DNA from: Nemertoderma westbladi
Lineage: Eukaryota > Xenacoelomorpha > Nemertodermatida > Nemertodermatidae
NCBI GenBank assembly: GCA_032718475.1
Contig: JAUCBJ010006771.1
Coordinates: forward strand, 1-51,014
DNA: 51,014 nucleotides
Direction of reading: 5' to 3'
Position numbers and translations under genes: made by a program. Below are positions 1-10,087 of the stretch, in pieces. The notes beneath the pieces are model-generated. The model was not told the DNA's origin. It saw nothing but the letters and a program-made list of their open reading frames with translations, and made no database searches. How positions within the stretch are numbered: the first letter of the stretch is position 1; every line of letters begins with the position of its first letter.

Positions 1-362
1 TTACACCCATAGTCAAAAATTGCACATATGAAATTTATTTCAAATAAAAAATAGATCTTTAGATAAAAATATATACAGTAAGTAGTGGGGGAGGAGACTA
101 ACCAGGCCCGTGCACTTACGGTTAGCCATTCCATTATTTAAGTTAATTAATTTGTGGGGCGAGCCACGAAGTTGGCGGAGCCCGTTATAAGTACATGTAA
201 AAGTAACTAAAAAGTATTAAATAATTAAACGTTTCCCTGATAAAAATATTTTTCTAAAAAATATTGTTAAAGATATTTTTCTACTGCCCGTACTGAAATT
301 GGTATATTAACAATAAATAGTATTATATGATAACATGAGTTATGCCAAAAATAATCCAATTA

Positions 363-3251
363 TTATAAAAATCTGTTAAAACTGCAGTATTTTATAAGGT
401 CTACATCCCGTGCTAAAATATTACTAAAAATATTAATGTTTGGGGCTGATGCAGCATTAGAAGGTAGGTCGTTCCACATACTAACTATCCTATTACAAAA
501 ATGTTTCTGACAAATTTGTAGGCGGCAAAAATTGTGTTGCAATTTATATTGGTGACCTCTAAGACCCCTTCGTGAAGCAAAGCTAAAAAAATCATCAAAA
601 TTCATTTGCACTGCACCGGTGATTATAGAGTAAACCTGTTTTAAATCAAACACATGACGTCTAACTTCGAGTGGTTGTAAGTTTAAGTACTCAAGTCTAT
701 CTAAATAAGGCACCATGGTTAATTTACATCTAAAAAATAATCTGCGCGTAAAATATCTCTGTACGTGTTCGATCAGATCTATATGTCCTTTGGTAAAAGG
801 AGACCAAATTACTGTACAATATTCCAATAAGGGACGCACGTAAGATTTATAAGCACAAATTAGGGCTGCCATATTACGAGTACGAAAACATCTAAAAATC
901 ATATTGATTACTTTAGTTGATTTCAGAGCACGCTCATGGCAATGTTTATTAAATTTAAAATCAGAAGAAATCGTAACTCCCAGATCCTTACAATCATCCT
1001 CTGCTTTAACAAGTTTACTATCTAGAAAATATTGCTGTTGAGGGTTATTGTAACCTAAATAGAGCACTATACATTTGTGTGGAGCGATTTTCAACTGCCA
1101 TTTATTAGACCATTCTGTGATTTTGTACAGGGACTGTGATATCAATAAGTGGTCGCTGGATGCCGCATATATTTTGACGTCGTCAGCAAATAGTTTACAC
1201 GATAACCCTAAAGTAAAAATATCCGGTAAATCGTTAATAAAAAGCACAAATAAAATTGGACCTAGTACGCTACCTTGTATGGTGCCCGACGTAACTGGAC
1301 TATAATCCGAGAAACTACTACCAACTAAAATACGTTGTGATCTATATGCGAGAAAAGCCTTTAACCAATAAAATAAGTCACCTACTATACCGTAAGAAGA
1401 AAGTTTACATAAAAGTTTTTGGTGCACAACAGAATCAAAGGCTTTCGCAAAGTCTATGTAGATTACATCAACAGTGCACTTTCTATCTAATAATTTAATC
1501 CAATCCTTTGTACATTCTAATAGCTGGGTACATGTAGACTTATTTTTTAAGAAGCCATGTTGGGCCTTATTAATTAATTTGTTAGTAAATAAGTAATCAC
1601 ACAAATCTTGTTTAATACACTGCTCCATAATTTTACACGCAATACAAGTCAATGAAACGGGTCTGTAGTTATATGGGTCACTCGAGTTTCCTTTTTTGTA
1701 CAACGGGACAATAATAGCTGTAGACCAAATTGAAGGAAGGGCATGTGATTTAAAAGAAATATTAAAAATAACAGATAACTGTAAAAATAAAACTGACGCT
1801 AAATTACTGAATAAAATGCACGGAAAACCGTCAGGCGTACGACTTGTTTTAGAACCTAATTTACGAATAATTGAGAAAACACGATCAACTGAAAAATCGA
1901 CTTTAGAAATATATACAGATTGCGGGACCCTCCGCGTAAATGTAGGGCAATCGTTATTATCAATATTAAAGTTGTCTGACAGAACCTTAGCGAAAATATC
2001 AGCCTTGACGGCATCATCTACAATTGTGGCACCATTAATTGAAAGAGGTGAAATTCCTTGTCTAGATTTGCACTTTAAGTTTACGTAATTAAACAAAACA
2101 TTCGCCTTTCCACTGTTTAGAATTTTATATTCTCGTAAACATTCAGATCGGAGAATTGCCTCCGACAGTTCCTTACAACAACGGTTGTAATCTGATTTAC
2201 CGATCTCCGTGTGGCGCCGGCGCCAAAGTAACTTTTTCTTTCGTTGTAGTGCGCGAATGTGATGTGGGTACACCTTTTTCTTAGTGTTTAGTAGTTTGTA
2301 TGGTACAAATTTATCAACACCGTCTTTAAGTACTGTTGAAAAAACGTTCCAAAATTCATCAATCGTACTGCACGAGTCAAAATTGAGGTGCCAATTAATG
2401 TTCGAAATGTAATGGGAAAATCCTACAAAATCAGCATTTTTAAAATCGTAAAAACCCAAATTGTTAACTGGAATTAAAATGTCTGGTCCTAAAGTATAAA
2501 AGTTTACTATTGAGTGGTCACTGGTTGAAAAAGTATGCCCTACTTCAACATCAGACACAATTGATTCGTCAGAAACTAAAATTATATCTAGAATATTATC
2601 CTCACGAGTGGGTCTTGTAACCAGTTGATCAAAACCATTTTCTAAAATAAATAAAGAAAACTATTCGTAGTTGTGGCTTGATGGGTAATTAAAATCCTTC
2701 CAGTTAAAATCAGGCAGATTGAAATCACCTACCACGAGACATGGTTGGGTGACGTCGCACAGCGATGAGATACATTGCCTCAGTTTGCAGTCCAGTTCCA
2801 ACTTCTCCGCTCTCTCTTCTCCGGTTTCAGAATCTGGGGTTCTGTAGGCACAAACCATACGGAAAGGAGTCGACCCGAGAAAATCGACAGCGACCACCTC
2901 GAGTCCATCCAGGTTGTTAGGGAGAGGCACATTCACACAACGAATGTTGTTGCGCACCAGTATTGCCACCCCGCCGCCAAGAGAGGGGCGATCTTTTCGA
3001 AAAACCTGATGCTGTTTGAAACCCACCATTGAATCAGTGACCGATCCGTCCAACCAAGTCTCGGTGATAGCGAGGACGTCGTAATTAGAGGAAACGATCA
3101 AATGTTCGAGATCATGTATCTTGTTTTTCAGCGATCTAGAGTTCAGTAGACAACATTTCAGGCGCGGATCTGTATTGCCTCCTCCCCTCTCTAGTTTTCC
3201 TCTTGGTCGGCAGAAGTGTTGTTTTCTTCGGTTGTCGCCTGTGCTGGAGAT
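363..3251 (-). pseudogene. LINE A ORF2: endonuclease plus reverse transcriptase, one in-frame stop
   Basis: The frame is open from 3251 to the stop at 363-365 except for a TAG at 2661-2663. The part before the stop is an exonuclease-endonuclease-phosphatase (EEP) domain, with LNSRSL and ITETW near its start and GDFNLPDF in the middle. After the stop the same frame continues through the endonuclease SDHS motif (near 2520) into the RT. The RT shows the GTIQGSVLGP and LFADD catalytic motifs and a C-terminal WNDLP tail. The two halves are in the same phase, so this is one nonsense mutation and not two genes. No ATG precedes the endonuclease; translation could begin by reinitiation or -1 frameshifting from ORF1. 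Apart from the amber codon it looks young. Confidence 0.88.
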
Positions 3252-4420
3252 TTAGCGGCGGGCGTTGGCAATCTCCACTTCCTATCGCGTTTCCATTTCC
3301 CATTCTCGTCCGGGGTATACCGCCAAATAGACCCGTCTTGCCGTAAGCTGTAACTCTCCGAGTCGAGATCAGCCGCTAAGTTTAGTTGTTGCAACGTTTT
3401 CTTCCGTTCTCTAAACAGCTTCAGTTGCTCCTTAGATTGACTCGGTCTGATTTTTAGGTTTTTGATTATTTCCGGTAGGCCTACAGTTCCAGAACTCTTT
3501 GCTTCTTCGAAACCCGACCGAAAGTTCCGCGCTTCGCTTTCCGAAGTGAAAGTAACTTTCACAATGCGCTCCTTATCATCGGTTTGTCGCCCCAGCCGTT
3601 GAAACTCGTTTATCGAAGAAGAGTTTACATTGGATGCCACACAGACATCGTTTACCACTTGTCTGTCGGCCGCCAGGTTCGCTGATTCAGGCAAACGAGA
3701 GATTATCACCTCTCTTTTCAGTTTCTCTGAAGATAACGCTTCTTTAACTGAGGACTCCACAACTTGTGACAGCACAATGTTATTCCGTGCCGAGTTCCGA
3801 GATCCGCGGGTTCGAGCCTTCCGGCTTTTCTTTTTGTTTCGTCGCGTTTCCCATTCTCCCTCGTCGTCGCTGACTTCCTCGCTCTCCTCCGCTGACAAGT
3901 CGGAGTCGCAAACTACCCCGAGATGTGCTTTAACGGAACCGATTTCCGCCACTACTGATTCGATGAGTTTCGTTTGATTTTCGACAATGAGTTTTAACTC
4001 GTTTACAGTTGATCGATTGCTCGTCGCCTCCTCCTCTGCCGCAGTGACCACTTGAACGAAGGTTGCACACTTGCTGCAAAACCATTTAAATTGGCTGTAC
4101 CTGTTAAACTTTTCGAGTAATTCGGAAACAAGTTTATACGACGGAAGTGAAATGTTCTCACATTTGGCGTGGAACCAAACCTTACAACCGTCACATGTAA
4201 TACCGTTGTCTTGATCCTGTACCAGGAAGGAACATCGTCCGCAATTATATGTGCTTAGGTCGGCTACGCTGCCGGCACGTGTACCGGGTTGCGCAGATTT
4301 GTGGACTATGCCGCCACCAGCCGCTCTAGGAGAAGTTGTTGGCGTTGCAAGTCGAGCAGAATTTCGAGGAGGAACAGTAGGTTGGCGAATAGTTTCTTTG
4401 GGTCGGCGCGTTGTCGCCAT
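3191..4420 (-). CDS. LINE A ORF1 protein with PHD-like zinc finger
   Basis: 409-residue ORF, intact from ATG to TAG. Residues 60-118 form a C4HC3 PHD-type finger (C60, C63, C76, C79, H84, C87, C115, C118). A helical, probably coiled-coil stretch (about 125-160), an acidic/basic linker and an RRM-like region near residues 240-310 (starting REVIISRLPES) follow, as in ORF1 proteins of CR1-like LINEs. These bind RNA and help assemble the ribonucleoprotein. The reading frame of ORF2 overlaps its 3' end by about 57 nt in the -1 frame. The PHD assignment comes from cysteine/histidine spacing. The function is inferred from the family. Confidence 0.85.
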   Translation of the reverse strand: MATTRRPKETIRQPTVPPRNSARLATPTTSPRAAGGGIVHKSAQPGTRAGSVADLSTYNCGRCSFLVQDQDNGITCDGCKVWFHAKCENISLPSYKLVSELLEKFNRYSQFKWFCSKCATFVQVVTAAEEEATSNRSTVNELKLIVENQTKLIESVVAEIGSVKAHLGVVCDSDLSAEESEEVSDDEGEWETRRNKKKSRKARTRGSRNSARNNIVLSQVVESSVKEALSSEKLKREVIISRLPESANLAADRQVVNDVCVASNVNSSSINEFQRLGRQTDDKERIVKVTFTSESEARNFRSGFEEAKSSGTVGLPEIIKNLKIRPSQSKEQLKLFRERKKTLQQLNLAADLDSESYSLRQDGSIWRYTPDENGKWKRDRKWRLPTPAAKSPAQATTEENNTSADQEEN

Positions 4421-4608
4421 TCCCGGTAAAACAGTTCAACAGTTTGTGATATTTAAAACAAACCAAATTTAAAAATTCCGTACGGCAATATCGGTACGGG
4501 TATAGCAGTATTCAATTCAGTTTGCAGTACTCCAGTAATACAAGTCAGTCATATGTCCCTGAGGAAGGACCCCGTAAGGGTTCAGAAATATTGCAACAAT
4601 CCTAGTAG

Positions 4609-4761
4609 GTCAGTTGTATTGTAAGTGCATACTGGTACCGTATTTTATTTTGGATATAGGCTACGGCCTATTTAGATCAACTTATGTAATGTTCTGTGCA
4701 ATATTGTGTCTGGTACTTACCCTGCAGTTAAATCCAAACCGACGGTTACGACGGTAGGCCC
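4609..4761 (+). repeat. Isolated copy of the 153-bp tandem unit
   Basis: This stretch matches the unit repeated at 5377-6238 (from GTCAGTTGTATTGTAAGTGC through TTACGACGGT) with a few substitutions. It is separated from the main array by the GC-rich block 4762-5368. The distance to the first array copy is 768 bp, close to five units, so the block may have replaced several units rather than been inserted between two. Confidence 0.85.
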
Positions 4762-5368
4762 GTATGCTAAGTGATTTTTTTGTGCGCCGAACGCGACGCG
4801 GCGCAGAAAAAAATGTGCGCCTGCGCAGTCGAAAACAGTGCAAAATCCGCGTGCGCAGCAGAAAAACTGCGCGAGATTGGCGCGCGCAGCAGAAATTCTG
4901 CGCGAGATTGGCGCGCACAGCAGAAATACTGCGCGAAATCTCCTACCACGTACCTGCCTGCCTACTGCTGTACTGGCAGACTGGCCTAAAGCACACCAAG
5001 CAGCCAAGTAGCAAGTAGGCAGTTGTAGGAGGCTTATTATTTCAGTATTTCTTACAGTCAGACAGTCTTATCTGTATTGTCATTACACTGTTACCGGTAG
5101 TCGGCATACTGCCTGACTGCCAGGGGTAGCGGGTAGGTCTACTTACCGGTACTGACTTAGTGCTGTAGTGCAAGTCTGAGCCGTGCTATCAATTTTCTGC
5201 GCCTGTCGCGCCGCGCTCTAAATTTTCTGCGCCTGCGCGCTGCACGGCGCTGCGCGGCGCTGCGCGGCGCTGCGCTGCGCTCTCAATTTTCTGCGCCTGC
5301 TCCAAATTCTGGAAAAAATTGTGCGCCGAACGCGTTCGGCGTACATGCCCTACTTAGCAGAATGGACG
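4762..5368. repeat. GC-rich palindromic low-complexity block
   Basis: The motif TTTCTGCGC and its complement GCGCAGAAA occur many times in both orientations, among strings of GCGC. GTGCGCCGAACGCG appears at both ends (about 4783 and 5319). Near 4860-4940 a unit ending in GCGCGAGATTGGCGCGC is repeated. Nearby ORFs in several frames are products of this repetition, not genes. The two similar ends suggest a distinct inserted or locally amplified sequence. Confidence 0.6.
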
Positions 5369-6238
5369 GTAGGTAGGTCAGTTGTATTGTAAGTGCATAC
5401 TGGTACCGTATTTTATTTTGGATATAGGCTACGGCCTATTTAGATCAACTTATGTAATGTTCTGTGCAATATTGTGTCTGGTACTTACCCTGCAGTTAAA
5501 TCCAAACCGACGGTTACGACGGTAGGTAGGTCAGTTGTATTGTAAGTGCATACTGGTACCGTATTTTATTTTGTATATAGGCTACGGCCTAGTTAGATCA
5601 ACTGATGTAATGTTCTGTGCAATATTGTGTCTGGTACTTACCCTGCAGTTAAATCCAAACCGACGGTTACGACGGTAGGTAGGTCAGTTGTATTGTAAGT
5701 GCATACTGGTACCGTATTTTATTTTGTATATAGGCTACGGCCTAGTTAGATCAACTGATGTAATGTTCTGTGCAATATTGTGTCTGGTACTTACCCTGCA
5801 GTTAAATCCAAACCGACGGTTACGACGGTAGGTAGGTCAGTTGTATTGTAAGTGCATACTGGTACCGTATTTTATTTTGTATATAGGCAACGGCCTAGTT
5901 AGATCAACTGATGTAATGTTCTGTGCAATATTGTGTCTGGTACTTACCCTGCAGTTAAATCCAAACCGACGGTTACGACGGTAGGTAGGTCAGTTGTATT
6001 GTAAGTGCATACTGGTACCGTATTTTATTTTGTATATAGGCAACGGCCTAGTTAGATCAACTGATGTAATGTTCTGTGCAATATTGTGTCTGGTACTTAC
6101 CCTGCAGTTAAATCCAAACCGACGGTTACGACGGTAGGTAGGTCAGTTGTATTGTAAGTGCATACTGGTACCGTATTTTATTTTGTATATAGGCTACGGC
6201 CTAGTTAGATCAACTGATGTAATGTTCTGTGCAATATT
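5369..6238 (+). repeat. 153-bp tandem repeat array, about 5.7 copies
   Basis: Unit starts (GTCAGTTG...) fall at 5377, 5530, 5683, 5836, 5989 and 6142, an exact 153-bp period. The last copy stops after about 97 bp at GCAATATTA. Copies differ at very few positions (for example GGCTACGGCC versus GGCAACGGCC), so the array is young or homogenised. The unit has no long ORF. Confidence 0.95.
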
Positions 6239-7054
6239 ACAAGGTAGGCTACAACATAAGCATATATATAGGCCTAACACCTAGCCTATATTATTATATT
6301 TATATAACAGTATAATATCCTACTCATACTCATATAGTATACCAGTAAAAGGGACTAGTAGGTACCAGAGTGATATATTGATATATGGCTCAGTTACAAA
6401 GTCGGCGTCGCTTACAAAGGCGGCGTAAAATGCTTGTACATATTTTTATATATACAAAATACAATACATATACGTATATATATATATATATATATAATTG
6501 AACTCAACCTACAGTACAATCTACTAATACCAACTATACGTATATATACATACAGGTCTTCTGTATTGTATATATGTATATACAGTATACTGTGTATCAC
6601 CATACAATATTATATTCTAAGGACCTAATATTTACTTTGAATATTGTAGTTATTAGTGAATTTCAGGAATGATGTATTTTTGATGCGTTATGTCTCTGCC
6701 ATAATGCATATTATGAATGATATATACCTACATTATTATATATACATTTGTATGTATAAATTGTAAATATATATGCATATATATATACTGTAGTACAATG
6801 TTCTTTTCTTATAGTCTACATTTTTTTCAGTTTAAATTTTTTGATGTACATACAGTGCAGGACCGTATATATATAGTATGTGTTGTATATATATGTATAC
6901 ATATAATATATATATTTGATATATATAATATATATATGCATATATATATACATGTACCGTACCTTTTATGTTATATTGTTATAAATATGTCATATACTGT
7001 GGTGATCTAATATAATATATTGCCTAGGTTAACAAATTTGTTGTGTTTTGCACA
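6239..7054. other. AT-rich intergenic stretch, no gene
   Basis: Dominated by TATATA/ATATAC simple sequence. ORFs here encode only I/Y/T-rich strings typical of TA repeats. No coding, RNA or transposon signature was recognised, apart from an inverted fragment of the 153-bp unit immediately after it. Confidence 0.7.
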
Positions 7055-7100
7055 GTAACCATCGGTTAGGATTTAACTGCAGGGTAAGTACCAGACACAA
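7055..7100 (-). repeat. Inverted fragment of the 153-bp unit
   Basis: The reverse complement matches the segment of the 153-bp unit that runs from TTGTGTCTGGTACTTACCC to the GGTTAC end, with about two differences over 46 bp. Together with the array it brackets the AT-rich stretch 6239-7054 in inverted orientation. Confidence 0.85.
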
Positions 7101-7199
7101 CAATTGTTGTGGTTCTAGTTTTCCATGAAAGAGTTGAAATTTTTTTCGAATTTTTTTATATGTTGTTCATTTGAACCTAAAGGGTACAGAAACAAAAAA

Positions 7200-8650
7200 T
7201 CACGATTGGGCGACATCAATTTCTGGTAGCTGGTCTTGCTGGTCAATCATAGTTTGGCAAGTTGGTGTTGCCCGCAATACGAGATTCCATTCAGCTTCCG
7301 ATGCATCAGCTACATCTGTTGGTAAACTTCCGAGCAGAAAACCACTCGCTATTGAAAATTTAGGGGGCCGTTTAATACTTTTATTATTCAACGAATGAAG
7401 ACAATGTAGACAGATTACATATGTAATTGTACCTTATGTGTTTCTATAAAACCCATGAGGAGATAATAACGCCCCATTTAATCAAATATCAACATGTTGG
7501 GCCGAGTAGCTCTCTAACAAAGGCGTTGGATATTGAACTGTTGGAGATAATTTTGTTTGGAAAATTGAAATGATTTGTTCATCAAGCTCTTACTCATTGC
7601 TTAATTCATGACTTACAAATTCGTCACAAACGCAGCATGTTCTTAGACCCATTCCGGTATCACCCATACATTCAGCCATTTTATCCCATACTTTTTGACG
7701 CTCTTCAAGTGTTGGGATATATATAGTATCAGGAATAATAATGGAAGAAGTATGGCGTTTATTAATGCGATGTTGTTCAACAGCCTCTAGATTAGAACCA
7801 GGGTTTCTGTCACGATGTTGTGCTGCAGCCTCTCGATTAGAACCAGGGTTTCTCTCACGATGTTGTGCTGCAGCCTCTCGATTCGAACCAGGGTTTCTCT
7901 CACGATGTTGTGCTGCAGCCTCTCGATTCGAACCATGGTTTCTCTCACGATGTTGTGCTGCAGCCTCTAGATTAGATGGAACCAGGGTTTCTTTCACGAT
8001 GTTGTTCAACAGCCTCTAGATTAGAACCAGGGTTTCGCTCACGATGTTGTGTTGCAGCCTCTCGATTCGAACCAGGGTTTCTCTCACGATGTTGTGCTGC
8101 AGCCTCTCGATTCGAACCAGGGTTTCTCTCACGATGTTGTCCTGCAGCCTCTCGATTCGAACCAGGGTTTCTCTCACGATGTTGTGCTGCAGCCTCTCGA
8201 TTCGAACCAGGGTTTCTCTCACGATGTTGTGCTGCAGCCTCTCGATTAGAACCAGGGTTTCTCTCACGATGTTGTGCTGCAGCAGAAATCCTCCCCGTGA
8301 CTACCATACTCTCGATTGGCAGCTATATCCCGTCGGGAAGTTCCTCTTCGATCCCCTCTCCTGTTCTCGTCCTCGAACCAGTACATCCTGTACCCTTCTC
8401 CCGGCATATGGTATATCTCGCCAGGCTGTGTTTCTCTGGGGCGACGGCAATCTCCCGGAGTTCGACCCCACTGACTCTCTAACTCCATCTCTACTACTGA
8501 CGGTTCTCTGTCCGTCCTCGCTCTCCGGTCGCTTGTAGCAACGCTTCTTCTATTTTCTTCACTCCTTCTCTCTTCAGTGTAGCGTTCTCGCTCCTGAGAT
8601 CTCTCTTTGACCTCCCAGTTAACTGTTCTTCTTCCGTCTTCCGACTGGGC
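7200..8650 (-). pseudogene. Decayed Helitron-type gene (DUF6570-like region with repeat-rich N-terminus)
   Basis: Several minus-strand frames form one broken gene. 8650-8264 is an open R/E-rich N-terminal stretch (ends CCSTTS). It shifts frame into eleven copies of a 15-residue repeat (HRERNPGSNREAAAQ), itself shifted by a 4-bp insertion near 7975. It then continues to 7590 through WDKMAECMGDTG and the C-x2-C motif CCVCDEF. After more stops, 7420-7200 carries PPKFSIASGFLLGSLP, the conserved signature of the DUF6570 region found upstream of the Helitron_like_N domain in animal Helitron Rep-helicases. No Rep or helicase motifs remain in the window. The family call rests on that motif and on the R/E-rich repeat N-terminus common in such proteins. 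Confidence 0.6.
7769..8283 (-). repeat. 45-bp coding minisatellite
   Basis: Unit starts (GATGTTG on plus) lie at 7769, 7814, 7859, 7904, 7949, 7998, 8043, 8088, 8133, 8178, 8223 and a partial at 8268. The period is 45 bp, except for one 49-bp step from a GATG insertion. The length preserves reading frame, giving a 15-residue repeat on the minus strand. Differences between copies are mostly single bases (GATTAGAAC versus GATTCGAAC). Confidence 0.95.
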
Positions 8651-9002
8651 TCAACGTCTTGTCGCTCGCCCGCTCACGGCGCCAACCTCTCTCTCTCTCT
8701 AGCCGGTTGGATGCTGCTGGGGGATATTCGTAATCCCCCTACTGTTCTCCGTCGTCGGGTGCCGCGGTTCACCTAACTCGCCCCGCGCATTATCCACCGA
8801 CGCTTGTGGGGCATTTTCTGCCCCCCCCCCTTCTCACCACTAATCTCTCGTGGTGGGGCGCCCGTAGCCCTCCCCCCCCCCCCCCCCACTCGCCACCTAT
8901 TACTTCACTACTTCCTACTTCGCTTCTACGCCCCCCTCTAGTTGACGCGTTGTCTCTACTGTGGCTGGGTCTATTTACCCCCGCCTCTCTCTCTACCACT
9001 GC
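8651..9002. other. Pyrimidine-rich low-complexity stretch with poly-C runs
   Basis: Begins just upstream of the open Helitron frame (minus-strand TGA at 8651-8653). It holds CTCTCT runs and two poly-C tracts (near 8820-8830 and 8872-8888). A minus-strand 100-residue frame crosses it but is mostly G/R-rich. Such runs are prone to length errors, so a broken reading frame cannot be excluded. No recognised gene. Confidence 0.5.
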
Positions 9003-9160
9003 GTGGCCTTGCAGGTTCCCGTCGCGTTGACTCACTCCCGTTGCTCCCTGCCTAACTACGTGGCCTTGCAGGCTCCCTTTGGGGTGACTCACCCCCGCTA
9101 CTCCCTGCGTACTAATTACGTGGCCTTGCAGGCTCTTGCTGGTCGGACCACCTATGTTTC
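9003..9160. repeat. Three degenerate 57-60-bp direct repeats
   Basis: GTGGCCTTGCAGG starts at 9003, 9060 and 9120, each followed by similar sequence with GACTCAC and CTCCCTGC. On the minus strand this encodes repeated LQGHVV-like blocks, which may extend the low-complexity protein region upstream of the Helitron remnant. Confidence 0.7.
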
Positions 9161-9283
9161 CTGCCTTCGTATTAATTGTACCGTTACCAACAATATTATT
9201 ATCTAAATTATTTAAATTATTTTGTTCTGAATCAGGATTATTATTTAGAATATTCTGCGTATTTAAATTAAAATTTTAAGTAT

Positions 9284-10087
9284 TTAAAAAAAACGGTTAA
9301 ACCAGTCCTGGGTCTGTCGTCCGGTCCCTGTAAGTGGGGTATTAACAAACGTTTCCATTACTCCTGGCTCCTCGTAAATACTACCCAGGCCAGCCTCACT
9401 CACAGATAATCCCAACTGCGCCAGTTCTAATCGGCGCCTTTGCTTAGCCTGATATTGCATAAGCCCCCTCAGACGGGTATGCATATCATCCCGCATACGC
9501 TTTCCCGCTCTCTCTCTCACTCTCTCTCTATCCTCTTGCAAACTTTGGTTCGCTATTTCTATCTCTCTCGCCTCCCGCTCTCTATGCTCATTCGTTTCTC
9601 TCTCTGCCCTCGCTACCTCTCTTGCTTCTCGCTCTGTGCGCTCGTTCTCTATTTTCGCCTCTTGCTCCTCGCGCTCATTTATCTTACTCTCTTCCCGCTC
9701 TCTACAGTTTCTCGCCACCCTCTCGGCTTTCCCTCTACATTCCCTCGCTAACTCTCTTTCTTTCTTTAATAACGCAGTTTCCTTGTCCAGCTGCCTCTCT
9801 AACTCTTTCTGGTCTAGCGCCACCATGTCTAGTTGACACGCCAGATCTATCTCCAACACCCTTCTTGCTTTTGCGGAGGATGTAGCAGACTTATCGGTCG
9901 CGACGGACTCCTGTCGCCTCTCTGTCCTACTAACTTTCCCCCACTTTCTGGGGTTCTCGCTAACCGACGAGACCAAATCCTCGGGGTAAACCTCGGGTTC
10001 ACCCTCGTGCGGATCCGCCCAACCCACTAACTTAATTCCCCTAGCATCCACTAAGTAAGGCACTACGTACACTACTTCAGGCTCCAT
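9284..10087 (-). CDS. Unrecognised coiled-coil protein
   Basis: 267-residue ORF from ATG at 10087. The frame stays open upstream to the edge of the microsatellite (about 10165), so the true start may have been lost there. Residues 1-60 are a non-repetitive head (begins MEPEVVYVVPYLVDARG). Residues about 85-210 are a highly charged E/R/K helix with heptad-like spacing, a strong coiled coil. The tail ends QDWFNRFF. It lies on the same strand as the neighbouring Helitron and Gypsy remains. It could be a gag-like or N-terminal part of a mobile element, since the BEL/Pao element at 43600-43740 also has a charged coiled coil. I do not recognise a family. Confidence 0.4.
   Translation of the reverse strand: MEPEVVYVVPYLVDARGIKLVGWADPHEGEPEVYPEDLVSSVSENPRKWGKVSRTERRQESVATDKSATSSAKARRVLEIDLACQLDMVALDQKELERQLDKETALLKKERELARECRGKAERVARNCREREESKINEREEQEAKIENERTEREAREVARAERETNEHREREAREIEIANQSLQEDRERVRERAGKRMRDDMHTRLRGLMQYQAKQRRRLELAQLGLSVSEAGLGSIYEEPGVMETFVNTPLTGTGRQTQDWFNRFF

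Larger units (their letters stand above)
1..4450 (-). mobile_element. LINE retrotransposon A (CR1/Jockey group), 3' end cut by window
   Basis: Two-ORF non-LTR retrotransposon on the minus strand: ORF1 with a PHD-like zinc finger, then ORF2 with an endonuclease and reverse transcriptase. Positions 1-362 are its AT-rich 3' UTR; no terminal tandem tail is seen, so the 3' end lies outside the window or is lost. The 5' boundary is uncertain. A short leader precedes the ORF1 start at 4420, and unrelated repeats begin near 4600. Order, domains and the C-terminal RT tail (W-N-x-L-P motif) fit the CR1/L2/Jockey branch. The clade is inferred from motifs, not from a tree. Confidence 0.9.

Noticed and set aside
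4559-4601. Hammerhead-ribozyme-like core (CTGAGGA, a six-pair stem II with one G-U pair and CGTAA loop, then AGAAA)
   Set aside because: Stem II forms, but stem III needs a bulge, stem I shows no complementarity and the 10.1/11.1 pair is A-A. It could be a relic of a Penelope-type ribozyme; a covariance-model scan of 4500-4650 would decide.
6412-7010. Small ORFs in the TATATA-rich region
   Set aside because: Low-complexity I/Y/T strings from simple sequence; no gene support.
7741-8538. Plus-strand ORFs of 90-168 codons over the 45-bp repeat
   Set aside because: They are antisense readings of the minisatellite; homology (DUF6570-like region) is on the minus strand.
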